NCBI RefSeq assembly: GCF_028372415.1
Contig: NC_092878.1
Coordinates: forward strand, 751,501 to 815,500
From: Notamacropus eugenii
Lineage: Eukaryota; Chordata; Mammalia; Diprotodontia; Macropodidae
Reading direction: 5' to 3'
Length of the DNA stretch: 64,000 nucleotides
Below, in pieces: positions 48,170-60,659 of the stretch. Position numbers and translations under genes: made by a program. The number at the start of each line of letters is the position of its first letter. Positions within the stretch are counted from its first letter, which is position 1. A model generated the notes under the pieces. That model saw nothing but the letters and a program-made list of their open reading frames with translations. It was not told where the DNA came from and made no database searches.

Positions 48170-48455
48170 ACTAAGGTCTTGTATACAAAAAAAAAAAAAT
48201 CACAGGATTCAGGTGGGCTGAAGGGAATCCCAACACCTCCCAGAGCTTCGATTTCCTCCTCTGTAAAGTGAAAATGGGAGTGCTTATACCATCTGCCTCA
48301 CAGGGCTGTTGGAAGGAAAGCACTTGACAAACTCTGAAGTGAGTCAATACTAACGGTGGAGAAAGAAATGGCAAACCATTCCATCTTTGGCAAGAAAACC
48401 CCAAACGAGCTCCCGAAGAATTAGACGTGACTAAAATGACTGAACAATAATATTG
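48170..48455 (+). mobile_element. SINE with RTE-like tail
   Basis: The 3' part has 'gaaagaaatggcaaaccattcc', 'ggcaagaaaaccccaaac' and 'gaattagacgtgactaaaatgactgaac'. The 5' half has 'ttcctcctctgtaaagtg' and 'cctcacagggctgttgg'. Confidence 0.75.
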
Positions 48456-48689
48456 TTGACTAGCAAGTACCAGCAGAATTGTTTTTCAGGGTTCTTTTAA
48501 GGCTTGAATGTTTAGAAAGAAGCAGCTTTCTTTGCCTTTGAGTTCTCTCAGCCAGGCCTTCGCTTTTCTATATAAGGCGTTGCATTAGATATTGAGATAC
48601 AAAAATTTAGAAGTAGCAGAAGCTGGCAATCTTGTGGGTTGATGTAACCCATGTAACTGACTATCCCTGCTTTAATTATGGTCAAGTTT

Positions 48690-49015
48690 ATGAAAGGAAG
48701 ACCTTCTGGTATAGCAGAATAAGTACTAGATTGGAGGTCCAAGGATCTGAATTTGCCCCTTACCACATAGGTGGCACAGTGGATACAATGCTGGACCTGG
48801 AGTCAGGAAGATGTAAGTTCAAATTGGCCTCAGACATTTAGTGGATATGTTGCCCAGGGCAAGTCACTTAGTATTATGTTTGCCTCAGTTTCTTCAGCTG
48901 TAAAATGGGGATAATAATAGACCTACCTCCCAGGGTTGTCATGTGGCTAAAATGAGATGATATTTGTAGGTGTTTGCAAACCTTAAAGCACTTTGGAAAT
49001 ACTTATCATTATTAT
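48690..49015 (+). mobile_element. SINE (tRNA-headed, CORE body)
   Basis: 'gtggcacagtggatacaatgctggacctggagtcagg' then 'cctcagtttcttcagctgtaaaatgggg' and 'gcaaaccttaaagcactttgg'. A partial older copy precedes it at 48690-48760. 49015-49590 has no recognised feature. Confidence 0.75.
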
Positions 49016-49599
49016 TACACTAGCAAGTTATATAAATTCCTGAACCAAAGAACGCTGACTGGATTATGTCCAAAAGGGAGTTAGTCAAAATAGCAGCTTG
49101 GCCCAGCAAAACATTTTCTTTGAATGTGACATAGAAATTACTTTCAGATAACTGGATACATTTTGAGGGCTGTTACAATATCCTGGAAACACTTTAACTG
49201 GCCTGTACCTCACTCTCACTCTCTGCGTTTCCTGAGAACATGAATTCCTGTGAAGTGATATCTTGCCAAACTAAAGCTAGGCTAAACCTTCTTACTTTTT
49301 ACCAAAACTTCTCTTGATTCCTGGAAATATCTATTTCCCACATGGTAGATTCCTCCAACCCCCTACTACCTGACAGCCTTGCTCCTGTTCAGAGCTTGTG
49401 TTCGGAATGTTAGAACACTGAATTCCTCTGTGTCAATTTGTAACTGTTCTAGGTTAGCTGTTCTGGTAAGTTCAAGGGACATAGGCAGCTTCCTTTTTGT
49501 GTTATTACCTTGTACATTATTACATCTCCTTCTTAACTGAAGGAGAATGAGGTGTGATTCAGAAGTGTTCTACGTAAACTTAGAGGTTTTACTTCTATC

Positions 49600-49880
49600 T
49601 TTCTAGCCAGTCTTTCTGTCACCTCTTTTTGGCTCCATACCTTCTCCCCACCCAGTCAGTGTAGGTATTCCCCAAGATTGTCCTTGATCTTCTTGTCTAT
49701 TTATACCCCTGACTGCCGCAATCTCGCTCTATCCCTAACCTCTACCCACTGACATCCTTTTCTCCAAGGCTCAGCTGTGCTGCTGCCTCCTCTGTGAAGC
49801 CTTTCCTGAACCCTTCAGCTAGAAAAATAGCACATGCAATTTTGACCTCTCTTATATAGGAAACCTTTTTTAACTTGTAT
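49600..49880 (+). mobile_element. L2-like fragment, sense
   Basis: 'ccaaggctcagctgtgctgctgcc' and 'gtgaagcctttcctgaaccc' match the late L2 region. Confidence 0.5.
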
Positions 49881-49909
49881 TATAATTTTTTGTGTTTATC
49901 TTACCCAAA

Positions 49910-50132
49910 TGGGAAAAGGAAGTTTGGCACAGTGGATAGAGAGCTAGCCTCAGTATCAGGAAGTCCTGGCTTCAAGTCCTACTTCTGACGTATTCTGGCC
50001 TTGTGACCTTGGGCAAGTCACAACCCTACAGTGTCCCCAAGCTGTCCTCTAGGGTTGTAAATCAGAGAGCAAATGCTTACCTCCATTGGTACAAAGTTTC
50101 CTACATCAAATCCAGGCTTACTTTCCCAATAG
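49910..50132 (+). mobile_element. SINE copy, older
   Basis: 'ggcacagtggatagagagctagcctcagtatcaggaag', 'tgaccttgggcaagtcac'. A younger SINE has landed just downstream. Confidence 0.7.
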
Positions 50133-50148
50133 GAAGAAGGGAAATAAG

Positions 50149-50304
50149 GAGTAGCTAGGTGGTACGGTGGATAGAGTATGTTGGTGGTACTGTAGATAAA
50201 GCAGCACCAGACCCTAGAATCAGGATGACCTGAATTCAAATCTGGCCCTGCCTAGTTGTCTCACCCTGGGCAAATCACTTAACTCTAATTGCCTCCCAAA
50301 AAAA
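50149..50304 (+). mobile_element. SINE with A-rich end and 16-bp target duplication
   Basis: The head 'gtagctaggtggtacggtggatagag' and body 'cctgaattcaaatctggcc' end in 'attgcctcccaaaaaaa'. GAAGAAGGGAAATAAG (50133-50148) and GAATAAGGGAAATAAG (50305-50320) match 15 of 16. The A-rich end and long duplication fit L1-type mobilisation. Confidence 0.85.
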
Positions 50305-50324
50305 GAATAAGGGAAATAAGCATT

Positions 50325-50820
50325 TATTAAGATCATTTCATTTTATTTAATCAATGACCTGCTATGTGCCAGGTACCATCCTAAACGCTAAGACACTTAC
50401 GTGATTTGCCATTTCCTTCTCAAGCTCATTGTACAGATGAGGAACTGAGGCAAACAGGATGAAGTAACTTGCCTGTGGTCACACCACTGGTAGAGGGGCC
50501 AGATCTGAACTCCAGAAAATGAGTCTTCCTGACCCCAGGCCTGGCACTCTATCCACTGTGACACCTAGCTTCCCCAATCAGTAATCATTTATTAAACACC
50601 TACTATATGCCAGACACTGAATTAGGCACAAGATATGCAAAGACAAAAACAAAACAATGCCTACCCTCAAGGAGTTTACTTTCAGTCAGAAGAAATGCTG
50701 TGTACATATGTGGTTGGTTGTTGTCAGTCTTCAAAGAGGACCAAAATGGCATCGCCATTGTAAAGTGAAATTTCGGTGTGTCTGACTGGGGCTGATCAGG
50801 CCTGGTCTGCTACATATACA
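50325..50820 (-). mobile_element. L2 and SINE fragments, antisense
   Basis: 50325-50400 is an L2 end ('gacctgctatgtgccaggtacc'). 50400-50575 is an antisense SINE ('tactgtgacacctagc'-type head). 50575-50700 is another L2 end. 50710-50820 resembles an antisense RTE-tailed SINE end ('ggttgttgtcagtcttcaaagaggacc'). 50820-51365 has no recognised feature. Confidence 0.6.
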
Positions 50821-51369
50821 TGGAAGCATGTGCAGAGTATGGACAAGACAAATGCAAGGTAGTTTAGGAAGAGAAAGGACAGATGCTGGGAAGATCATGT
50901 AAAAGGAACTTTTAAAATGTAAGATATTTTTAAAGACTCCAACCCTCCTTTGTAAAATATGGTGTTGCATGGGAATAACATTGATAAGAGTCTAAACTAT
51001 TATAAAATAATTACAGCCCTATAGACATTAACTCAGAGCCAGAACTAAGGAGGACATCAGAACTTAGAGGTCAGTGATAATGCTGAATGTAGGAACACAT
51101 GAGCTTAGCATCTAGTTAGTGAGAACAATTAAAGAGCCATTTTCCCTTCTTGCCCCCCATAGTGTAACCCAAGGGAGCTCCTTCCTGCCCCGTCTTGGTT
51201 CTGCCCCATTCCTCCAAGCCCCAGGAGTCTCTGCTTCCTCCCTCATCCGCCAATAGTCCTGAGCACTGATATTTCTGGTCTCCACTTCCCATATCAAATT
51301 GTATTGACTTAAGTTGATATGAGGACACCTTTCCTGTGTTCTGTGGAGATTTACTTGGGGACCACAAAT

Positions 51370-51850
51370 TGATTAATCAATCAACAAATATTTATTAGTG
51401 CTTTTTATTATGTGCCAGACACTCATCGAAGAACTGGGCATATAAAGAAAGGCAGAAACAGTCCTCAAAGACCTCCCATTCCAAAATGAAATAATAACAA
51501 AGTAGAATAAATTGAATAAATAATTAGGGACATATAAGATATATAGAATAAGAAGATAGACGGGAACATGAAAGGGAACCACATTAGCATCTGGGGGAAC
51601 TGGTAAAAGGTCTCCTGCAGGCCTCCTGGAGCTCACTGAGCAGGGGAGGGTACAATGACATTGTCAGATGTATACTTTAGAAAAGTCATTTTGGCAGCTG
51701 AGTGGACGATAGATTGTGTGGGGAGGGACTTGTAGCCGGGAGACCTATTTAAAGACTATTGAAATAGTCCAGTTGAGAAGTGATAAGAGCCTGAATGAAC
51801 TAGGATTGTGATTGTGTGAGCAGAGAGAAAGGAATGTGAACAAGAGATAT
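51370..51850 (-). mobile_element. L2 fragment, antisense, just before GNB5 exon 3
   Basis: 'caatcaacaaatatttattagtgc', 'cctcctggagctcactgag', 'agaaaagtcattttggcagctgagtgg' and 'attgaaatagtccagttgag' follow the antisense L2 order. It ends about 130 bp before the exon acceptor. Confidence 0.75.
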
Positions 51851-51925
51851 CATGAAAGGTAGACATCAGTGAATTGGATATTATTATAAGCTATGATCCT
51901 TTATAAATCATTCAACATGCCGTAA

Positions 51926-52153
<228 letters not shown>

Positions 52154-52454
52154 TGATAATGGCTTCTGGTGCATGTACTTAAATAAGAAGAAATAAAAAT
52201 ATATTTTCTCCAAATTCTTTCCCAATTCTTGTAACTTTCATTCAACCATGTCAGTCTCCCAGAAGATAAATCAATATTATAAATGCTGCACCCTTAGGAG
52301 TGAAAATTCACTTGGGAATTATCTGTATGTGATCTTTACTGAGCAAAATAATTTATTCCTTTCTAAATGTATAGGGTATCATTTGTTTACAAAAAAAAAT
52401 CAATAGCAATTTCATGGTTTTCTTGGGCTTAAAAAACTATTCATTCCTTCAGCA

Positions 52455-52660
52455 TTTCTTTAGTCCCTCAAGAAGACAGCATGAGGTAATAGGAAAAGCA
52501 CAGAATTTGGCATCAGAGAAAGTGGACTTTAATCCTAGAATAGTGCCAGTGTGACCTTGGACAGGTCATAGTGTGTCTGTCTTTGCCTTGGATTTGCTAA
52601 TCTGTAAAATGGAGAAGTTGGACTAAATTATCTATAACATCCTTTTTGGTTCTACATCTT
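52455..52660 (+). mobile_element. SINE copy
   Basis: 'gacagcatgaggtaataggaaaagcacag', 'gtgaccttggacaggtc', 'ctaatctgtaaaatggag'. 52660-53270 has no recognised feature. The open frame at 52714-53019 is unsupported. Confidence 0.65.
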
Positions 52661-53269
52661 AGGACCTGCCCCCCCAAAAAATCTCAGCATGCTCTCCCAT
52701 TCTCCTCACCAGAATGGTTCCTCAAGATGTTTGGCTGTTTTTTGTGGAAAAAAAAAAACCTTATATACCCAAAAAGATGAAAGTGGGTCATTGTCAAGGA
52801 TATTCAAATGTGCTAAGGCCGGAAAGGTCATTCCTAAAGAATACCTATGGAGACATTTTGAACAATGATCATATTATCAGTATAAGAAGTGTGTTGCTTT
52901 CCAGGATGACTACTTTGAAAGGAACACTCTTTAGATGTATCACTTATGGTATATTTGTTAAAAATCAATCGTGTTACTTTCTAGGCACACCTCATATCTG
53001 GATATCAATAGTCTCATAGAGATAAATTAATGTTAGAGTACTGTCCATTGCACCAGTCGGTCTAAAATCCACCTCTGGAAATGACTAGGAAGTAATTCCT
53101 TTCAGTATGGCCTTTCAGTCTAGAATCTCTAACCTGTCTGAGAAACATTATAAATTGTTATTTTGACTGGCAGTCTAAAATATTAGAGAGAAGAATGCCA
53201 TTCTCTTAAAACTCTATCAGTTATGGCTTACTATCTTGAACTCTAACAATTCCTTTACCAAAGGCCAAA

Positions 53270-53770
53270 AGAATCAGCTAGATTTCTGTAGAAAAATCTC
53301 GACACTCAGGTTCATACGGTACAAAAAATGGAAGACAATAAAGTGTTATCAAAAACAACAAAAAAGACCTATCTAATCAAAGTTTTCGTAGAAGTGTTAG
53401 ATGTAGTTCCATAAAACAGAAAGCAATCAACAGGTCCAAGGGTGATGATTAAATTTTATATTAATGTAATAGAACAGTATGATGCCACTGAAACTGAAGG
53501 ATATACAAAATAAAAAGAAATCTGGAAAGACCTTTACGATATAATGCATTGTGAAAAAAATAAAACTAGAATGGAAAACACACTAAGCTATAATAATAAA
53601 AGAGAAAAAGAGAATGGGAATGAGTAGACAAAGAATCCTGGTGGGGACCCAAAGGGAATCACTGAAAAATCGATATGATACTTTATACAGAGAAATAAAT
53701 TAATGTAAACATGGTTACTAAAGTGGTGTAGTTGATTGTACTTATATTAAAAAGTTTTTATTAAAACTTA
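53270..53770 (+). mobile_element. Possible old L1 3' fragment
   Basis: 'attaatgtaatagaacagtatgatgcc' then 'gaaagacctttacgatataatgc' and A-rich text resemble the region around an L1 ORF2 end and 3' UTR. The match is weak. 53770-54753 shows nothing else. Confidence 0.3.
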
Positions 53771-54753
53771 TTTTCTTTAAAAGGAGTGACCAATGGAAGT
53801 AGGGATAGAGATGAAGAGTTGTAAACATGATAAATACAAGCTATAATTAAGTTGTCCAACAGTTACCTGAATATGATTTCAGGTTTATAATCTTTTGTGT
53901 GCAGTCTTAAGGATTTAGGATATTGTGAGTAGAATTCAAAATGTTGGAAATTTGTTGGAAATCGATGTTTGTTTCAAATGTATGATTGTTTATTATAATG
54001 GAACAGATTTGTACGTATTATGCAAACAATGTTAAATGGGAAATTGAGCATTTATCCAAATCAAAATAGCTGCACATATGGAAAAGGAGAGTTTGGGGGC
54101 TTGAATTTCTCAAATAGATTAAAAGTTTCACAATGGTTTATTTTTTAAAGTAGTATTCCATTTTTTCAAATTGATAAGTTTTGTTTAGACATATCAGTTA
54201 CATCCTGGTAACTTTCTCATCCACTACCATTCCTCAGGACCTAGCAATTTTTAAAATAAATTGAACAGAAAAAAGTAAAATATATCAGTTGTAACGGATA
54301 GCACAAGAAACTTTTCACTGTACCAATTTTATCACTTCTTACCAGGAAAGAAGTGTTCTCGGTCAGCTGGAAACGACGTTAGCCTTTATATTATATATAA
54401 ATTCTTTTGTCTTTTAGGTATTACCTTCCTTTGCATTATTATAGCCATAATACATGTTGTTCCCTCATTGTGCTTTCTTCTCTCCTCATCGATAACGTGT
54501 CTTCCTGAATTTCTCAGAATTCTTCATGTTCCTCATTCTTTACAGTGCAAGAATATTTCATTACTTTCATATGTCATGATTTTTTTCATCCTTTCCCTGT
54601 TGAGAGTATATTTATGGGTCTGAAACATCCAGATTATCATATCAACTTCCTACTTTAATTAGTCCTTGTAGATATAAATCTTAGCGAAAATTTTTGGGCT
54701 GTGTTTGTTGGTTTGGAGACACTACTCATATCTGGCTTTTTTTTTCCATCTAG

Positions 54754-54795
54754 GATGGGAAGGTGATAGTGTGGGACTCCTTCACAACTAATAAG
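54754..54795 (+). CDS. GNB5: GNB5 42-nt coding exon, end of WD blade 1
   Basis: This very short exon of 14 codons, phase 0 at both ends, encodes DGKVIVWDSFTTNK (residues 84-97). VIVWD is the WD dipeptide strand that closes blade 1. The acceptor is a T-rich tract ending tctag at 54753 and the donor is gtaagg from 54796. Skipping it would keep frame but remove the blade-closing strand. Confidence 0.95.
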
Positions 54796-54879
54796 GTAAG
54801 GCATTTTTCCAAAGTCTCCATAATTAGCATCAAGAAATGTATTCTACCTGTACACAATAGGTACCATTAATAATACATT

Positions 54880-55192
54880 GTGTGTTTGTCCTTCATTGCC
54901 AAAGAAGACCGTGCCATTAGAGAAACGATGACATGACTTGCACTTGCCTTTGTTTTGAGTGAGGGAGGGCTGGGCAAGTCCCCAGCCTCACTTTTCCTCC
55001 AGAGCCATCTGAATCCAGTAACCAGATATTCATCAGGATGACTGGAGATGACCCAGGATGAGGCAATTGGGGTTAAGTGACTTGCCCAAGGTCACACAGA
55101 TAGTGAGTGTCAAGTGTCTGAGGTGAGATTTGAACTCAGGTCTTCCTGACTCCTACACTGGTGCTCTATCCACTGCACCCCCAGCTGCCCCT
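54880..55192 (-). mobile_element. Mar1-type SINE, antisense
   Basis: Full antisense order from 'gtttgtccttcattgccaaagaagacc' to the head 'ctctatccactgcaccc'. A clear target duplication was not found. It lies about 85 bp after the 42-nt GNB5 exon. The downstream stretch to 56450 has no recognised element. Confidence 0.88.
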
Positions 55193-56384
55193 TTCATATG
55201 GATACTACTGATAGATATACATTCGTGTATATAAAACTGTTGTCCCCTTCTTCTAGGAAAGGGAAAATGAGAATTATAAATTTCATGAGTGAATCTGTTG
55301 ATATGGGATGATGTCTGTTGGAAAGTATGAAGGCAGCACAGTATAAAAGAATCTGGAGGTGGAACTGAAGTTCAAGCCAGAAGATGTAGATGTCAGTCCT
55401 GGCTTGGGTGCAGCATGCAGATACAAGCCATCCGTGACTGCCTATCTTACGCAATGTCTCACGAATGTCCTGCCCTAAGTTCATCGTAAGGCATTCGCTA
55501 GGGATCGTGGAGTCTTCCTTCCTTCTTCTTGACGTCACAAAGATACTAATGAAACATGAGAAGTCCATCACTCATCCCAGTCTATTGCTATGTGACCCGA
55601 CCATCATTTTTACTCATACATTTATTTTATGACATCCTTTATGCTGATTCTCCTTCATTAATTCTTCGTTTATAATGTCTTGTGTCTATTAATATAGATT
55701 CCATATAAAATAGCTGCAAACACATCATTCAAATTAAACACTTCAAATATTTTTCATTGTCTAAATGCTTTTAAAAATCAATACTGCTTTTGTATTGGAG
55801 AATTTTTTAAAAAGTATCAGTGACTCCCATTGTATGAAGATTTGAATTTTCACAATGGAGAGAGCATATAGGTCTGGTTTATTTAGTGCTTAGAATTCTA
55901 GTTCCTGAGGTATCAGAAAGTTCATGATCAGGGAATCTCTGCCTCTATTCCACATTCTTCCACATCTTGTCCACTTATGAGGTCGACATTGGGTAATAGC
56001 TACTGAAAATCAGGACCTAGCGTGGGGAGTGGGGTACACCCACTTTGAACCATGGCATAAGGAATTAACTTCTTCCTCGAATTGTGATGTGTTGAAGGAG
56101 GAAGGATGTGACATGGGATTTGCCACTTGCCAAAACAGTGAACGTAAAAAGCACATTTTCCACTTGCCAAAGCAGAGGACATAAATCTTACCTACAATTA
56201 TCTAGGTCTTGGGATTGACACTGCCTGTCCCAAACTCCAGTCCCTTCACTTCTTATGACCTATTAGTGAATAGGAACATTTTGGGGAAAAGAAATTTATT
56301 TTTCTTATAGCCAACTATTTTTCCATGAGAAATATATCTCTAAAATGATTGCATAAACTTATAGGAATTTATGATTTGCTTTAA

Positions 56385-56528
<144 letters not shown>

Positions 56529-56789
56529 TAAGTAAAATAGAACATCTCAAACTTTCGGTCAGATCCATTTCATTTTCTTTTGGCAAGAAATTTCACTGTT
56601 TGTGTTTCCTCCAAAAGATAACCCATTAAAATGAGGGTTCTATTTTTTGCTTCCTAATAATTTTTTGAGTAAAACCTAACCTTCCTTTTACATATTTTTT
56701 AGACCAGGCATATGAATTCATTAAAGTAGGGACTTCACGATGAAGTAGCTCTTATCAGTTCAAGACAATAAATTTCTTGCAACTTACTG

Positions 56790-57165
56790 TCTTAGGCTCC
56801 TAGAAGATTGAAAGACTGAGTGATTTACCCACAGTCACTTGGCCCATAGAGTGGAAGACCAGGCTTGAACCTGAGTCTTTCTGATTCCAGGGCTGGTTCT
56901 TTATCTACTGTGCTATTCTGTCTCTGCCTCTGTAAGAGCTAGCTAACACTTACATAGTGATTTGCAAAGCACTTTACAGACATTATTCCATTTTATCCTC
57001 ACAACAACCCTGGAAAGCGTTGATGAGGATAATTAGGCCAAGAAGGTTTAGTGACTTGCCCAGGGTCAAAGAGCTAATAAGTATACGAGGCAGGATTTGA
57101 ACTCAGATCTTTCTAACTCCAGACGCAGCACTATATCCAGTGCGTCACCTACCTGCCCAGGTGAA
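56790..57165 (-). mobile_element. SINE copies, antisense
   Basis: 56790-56930 has 'gagtgatttacccacagtcacttgg' and 'cttgaacctgagtctttctg'. 56940-57165 has 'gcaaagcactttacagac', 'gtgacttgcccagggtc' and 'gatttgaactcagatc', ending with the head 'atccagtgcgtcacc'. 57165-58190 is mostly unassigned unique sequence. Confidence 0.7.
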
Positions 57166-58189
57166 TAATCTATATTCTCATTAAAGACTGTGAGTTTAAA
57201 ACATGTGCAGTCCCCTCCCTTCACCCAAACAAGAAAGTGAAAAAGCCCCCAACCTCCTTCTCTTAGTTCCGTTTTGTCCGCAGTCTCTCTCTTACTCCAC
57301 ATGAATGTATTTAAAATGTCCAGACTCCTGAAGTGTATCAGAGGCAGACACTGTTCACATTTTTTTAAACTGCTGTAAGTGAATCAGTGCATGGTTGAGT
57401 AACCTGCTTAAATAAAAAGCGGGAGGAAAAGAGTCAGTCCCTTAAAGAGCATAAACAGCCTGCTGTGGGGGCAGATCACACCGCACACATATTTTACCAG
57501 TGGTGGTAGCCAAGTGCTGTACGGGAAGAACAAAGGGGTGGCTGCCTTGTCCTTGGTACAGGACAAAACATTCTGAACGGATACCACCTACAACTTCACC
57601 TGCCACTTTCCTTATCATGATTCAGCCAGTTGTGATGAGTAGACACACTAACAGTCTGTACAGCACAAGTGGAGAGAGCTAACACCTCTGGCCTGCCCAG
57701 CTCCTTCCTGGGTTCTTTGTGGAGTCCTGAACAGTTAGCTGTTGCTGTCCAGGGCAGCAGGCTCCCTGGTTACTCATACCTCTCAGTAAAATAGCCACTT
57801 CTCCCAATAATGAATAGCCAGACACAAGGAAGTCAGGGCAGGAAATTTGAGACATGGAGAACAAGACTTGGGGCTAGGCATTAGGGCAGGGATAAAGGGT
57901 GGAAGCAGGAAGAGTATGGCACTCACTCACCATAGGAGTTTTCAGAACTGGACATTCAGAAGCAGAGGAGTTTCCACTTTGCAATAAAAACCAGTCTGAG
58001 GCTACTGATGAGGCCCGCTCACCCCTCTGCACACAGAAATGTAATCCTCAGTAGAGGCTGATAAATCAGGAACGGGAAATGTCGTTCTGTTCAGTTCAAG
58101 AGTGGAGAGAGGCTCCTGTTCCATGTGACTGAAAATGCTGCTCAGTATCTCTGAGAAGGTAACCTATTAACCTGAGCAGTGGAGGAAAA

Positions 58190-58440
58190 AAAGAAGCGAG
58201 CGTTTATTAAACACCTACTATGTGCCAAGTTGCACTGTGCAAAAGCCCTTTACAAATATTGATCCTCACAATAACCCTGGGATGTAGGCAGTCTTATTAT
58301 CCCCATTTTACAGTTGAGGAAACTAAGGCAGACAGAGGTAAAATGGTCAGGGTCACATAGCTAGTAAGTGCCTGAAGCCTGATTTGAACTCAGGTTTTCC
58401 TGACGCCTAGTCAGTGCTCTATCCACTGAACCACCAAGTA
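58190..58440 (-). mobile_element. L2 end and SINE/MIR, antisense
   Basis: 'gtttattaaacacctactatgtgcc' joins 'gccctttacaaatattgatcctcac', 'cccattttacagttgaggaaactaaggcag' and the head 'gctctatccactgaacc'. 58440-59225 has no recognised feature. Confidence 0.75.
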
Positions 58441-59224
58441 CCACCAAGAGAATTAGGGAAACAGAAAAGAGCCATCATCCTGGAAAGTAATGTCTAAGGA
58501 CATGGTGGCCTGGGAATTACCCAACCCTGTGTTTTGTCGTCTAACCTTTGAGTGTACGTTAAAATGTTCCGGACCATCACAATACCTTTCTCACAAAATC
58601 ACAGGACTATAAAGGACTATGGTGTTCTTTCAGTGCAGGAGAGATGATTATCTGGCACATTCTGAGAGCTCTCTGGGAAAGGAGATTCAAAGTCTCTTTT
58701 GATAACCTATTCATTGTTTATCTCAGTGTTTGCAGCATTCACAAATAGAAAAGTTATTTTTATGATTTATAATCTTTAATCAAAGTCCTTCCTACAGATT
58801 AAGATGTAGAGTCTCAGAGTGGGTAGAAACTTAAGGGCTATCTTTTTTGAGTTCATAACTGAGCAGAAATCCCCTTTACAACCATCTTGTTATATTTTTT
58901 GTTTCAGTGGAGAGGGAGAACACCCAGTTGCTAGGATTTTATAAGGATTTCCATATAAAGTTAAATAGTAGCCCCAGGTTAAAATAAGTTAGAAATTATT
59001 AAAGTCATGTGCTCACTTGACCAGGCCTTCCCCTTAACCACCTCTGCAAACTAAACCACTTCAATAACTTTCAATATTTATTTATGAATCTGGTTTTCTG
59101 ATGCTTACATGGTCTAAGTGTGTCATCACACCCACTTGCTGGCTGTGTAACCTACAGGCATCGAATCCGAAGTGTCCCAAATTCCCCTTATCTGACTGAA
59201 AGTCATAGAAAATATAAAATTGCA

Positions 59225-60470
59225 TTGTGTTTATTGTTCATCACGAAAAAGCATTCGAGTCAACAGAGCAAGACACTACCTTAAAGGCTCTCTCACAGCC
59301 AGGTGTCTCCCATTCATGCATCAAAATCTTCCAAGATATTGCAACAGAAATAACCCTATTCAATGACCCACTGATTTTAAACATCAGTCAAAGCATCAAA
59401 TGGGGAATATGCTCTTCAAAAATGTATGTCTCTATGATACAGTATACAGTACAAAGTCCACTTGGTAGGTTTTTTTTGTAGGTGGTAAGGGCTTCCAGAT
59501 GCCCCTGTTTTCAGCAGATTCTGTATTGGTTCCATCAAGCTTCGTAAAACAGAAATATCTTCTGAAAGAGACCTATAACAATTCAAAAGACCTCGGTATA
59601 ATCATCCACACAGGAAACATCAAGTGGATGAATGGTACCTATTGCCCAGATGATGAGCTCCATTTAGATAAATTATACAACCTTTCCATTAGTATTTACA
59701 TCTGGGACAATCAGTATAGATAGACTATACATTGAACTTAGAACTGGACAGGAGGAGAAGGGTCAGCTGACTTCCCTTCGGGAAATTGCAAGTTTCCTTT
59801 AATAACCCCATATTTCCCGTGGAAAAAGAGACTATCTTTTTAACACCAACATTCTACCACTGTTGCCATTTGGCAATAAGACGTTAAGTACAACAGTTTC
59901 CAAAACATTAAAAATTAATATTTAATTAATTTATTTAATATTTATTAATAATATTAATATTAAATAATTAAATATTGAATGAATTAATATTTAATTAATT
60001 AATTTAATTAGCATCTTAAATATTAAATAATTTAATATTTATACATTGTGTAATATGTTATATATAATATGTGATATATAATATTATTAATATTTAATAA
60101 ATTTGATTAGATTAAATAAATTAATATTTAATATTTAACAGAGGGCAATAGAGAGGCACATGGTGCCTCATAAGCAGGTTACAACAGGGAACCATGAGTT
60201 AATTCAAAGAATAGGACTAAAACTGTCATCAAGGAAACATGATAGACAAAGAAGATGAGCTGATCACGTGCTCAGGGCAGGGATAACAGGTGGACAGCTG
60301 GAGGGCTCCACTAGTATTTTTACATTAGAAGAAAGCAAGGACTCCCTCCAGCAGGATGGATGGACACTTATCACACCTAAGTGGCAAACTGAAGAATCAC
60401 ATGGGATAAGGAAGCATGGAGCACATAGGTTCTCTATCTTTGGAAGGAACTTCTAAATTGATCAGATCCC
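59225..60470 (+). mobile_element. RTE (BovB-like) LINE, 3' ORF fragment
   Basis: Positions 59228-59425 read VFIVHHEKAFES, DTTLKALSQPGVSHSCIKI and an SQSIKWGICS end. This matches the RTE reverse-transcriptase segment F-DY-KAFDS ... LxxQGV ... V-xGVRQGD. A later stretch near 59630-59700 reads WMNGTYCPDDELHLDKLY. 60145-60300 carries QRAIERHM and DHVLRAG, matching the AMERRM and GHVARM blocks. Frame changes, stops and the lost catalytic motif show it is dead. An AT-rich array splits it at 59928-60140. Mar1-type SINE tails in this window probably derive from this LINE group. Confidence 0.8.
59928..60140. repeat. TTAATATTTAA-rich array inside RTE
   Basis: About 210 bp is almost only A and T, built of repeated ATTAAT, ATTTAA and ATATTTAA units. 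It sits between the RTE words SKTLK and QRAIER, which adjoin in intact family members as I remember them. Confidence 0.85.
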
Positions 60471-60659
60471 CAGTCCCTTTGAGTACTCTCGAAATGGCAC
60501 TTTCCAACTTCTCCACATTTTTCCCCAACTGTGACACTTCTCATTGGGCTTTTCTCTGTATTATTCCAATAAAGAGATATTAATGTAACAATTCTGGAAT
60601 GTTATGGAGGCAGATCTTGCTTATTCAGTATATATAGTATAGTAAAAATATCTTCACTC

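Noticed and set aside
59227-59723. Two open frames resembling a polymerase gene
   Set aside because: They are decayed RTE LINE reverse-transcriptase pieces, not a host gene.
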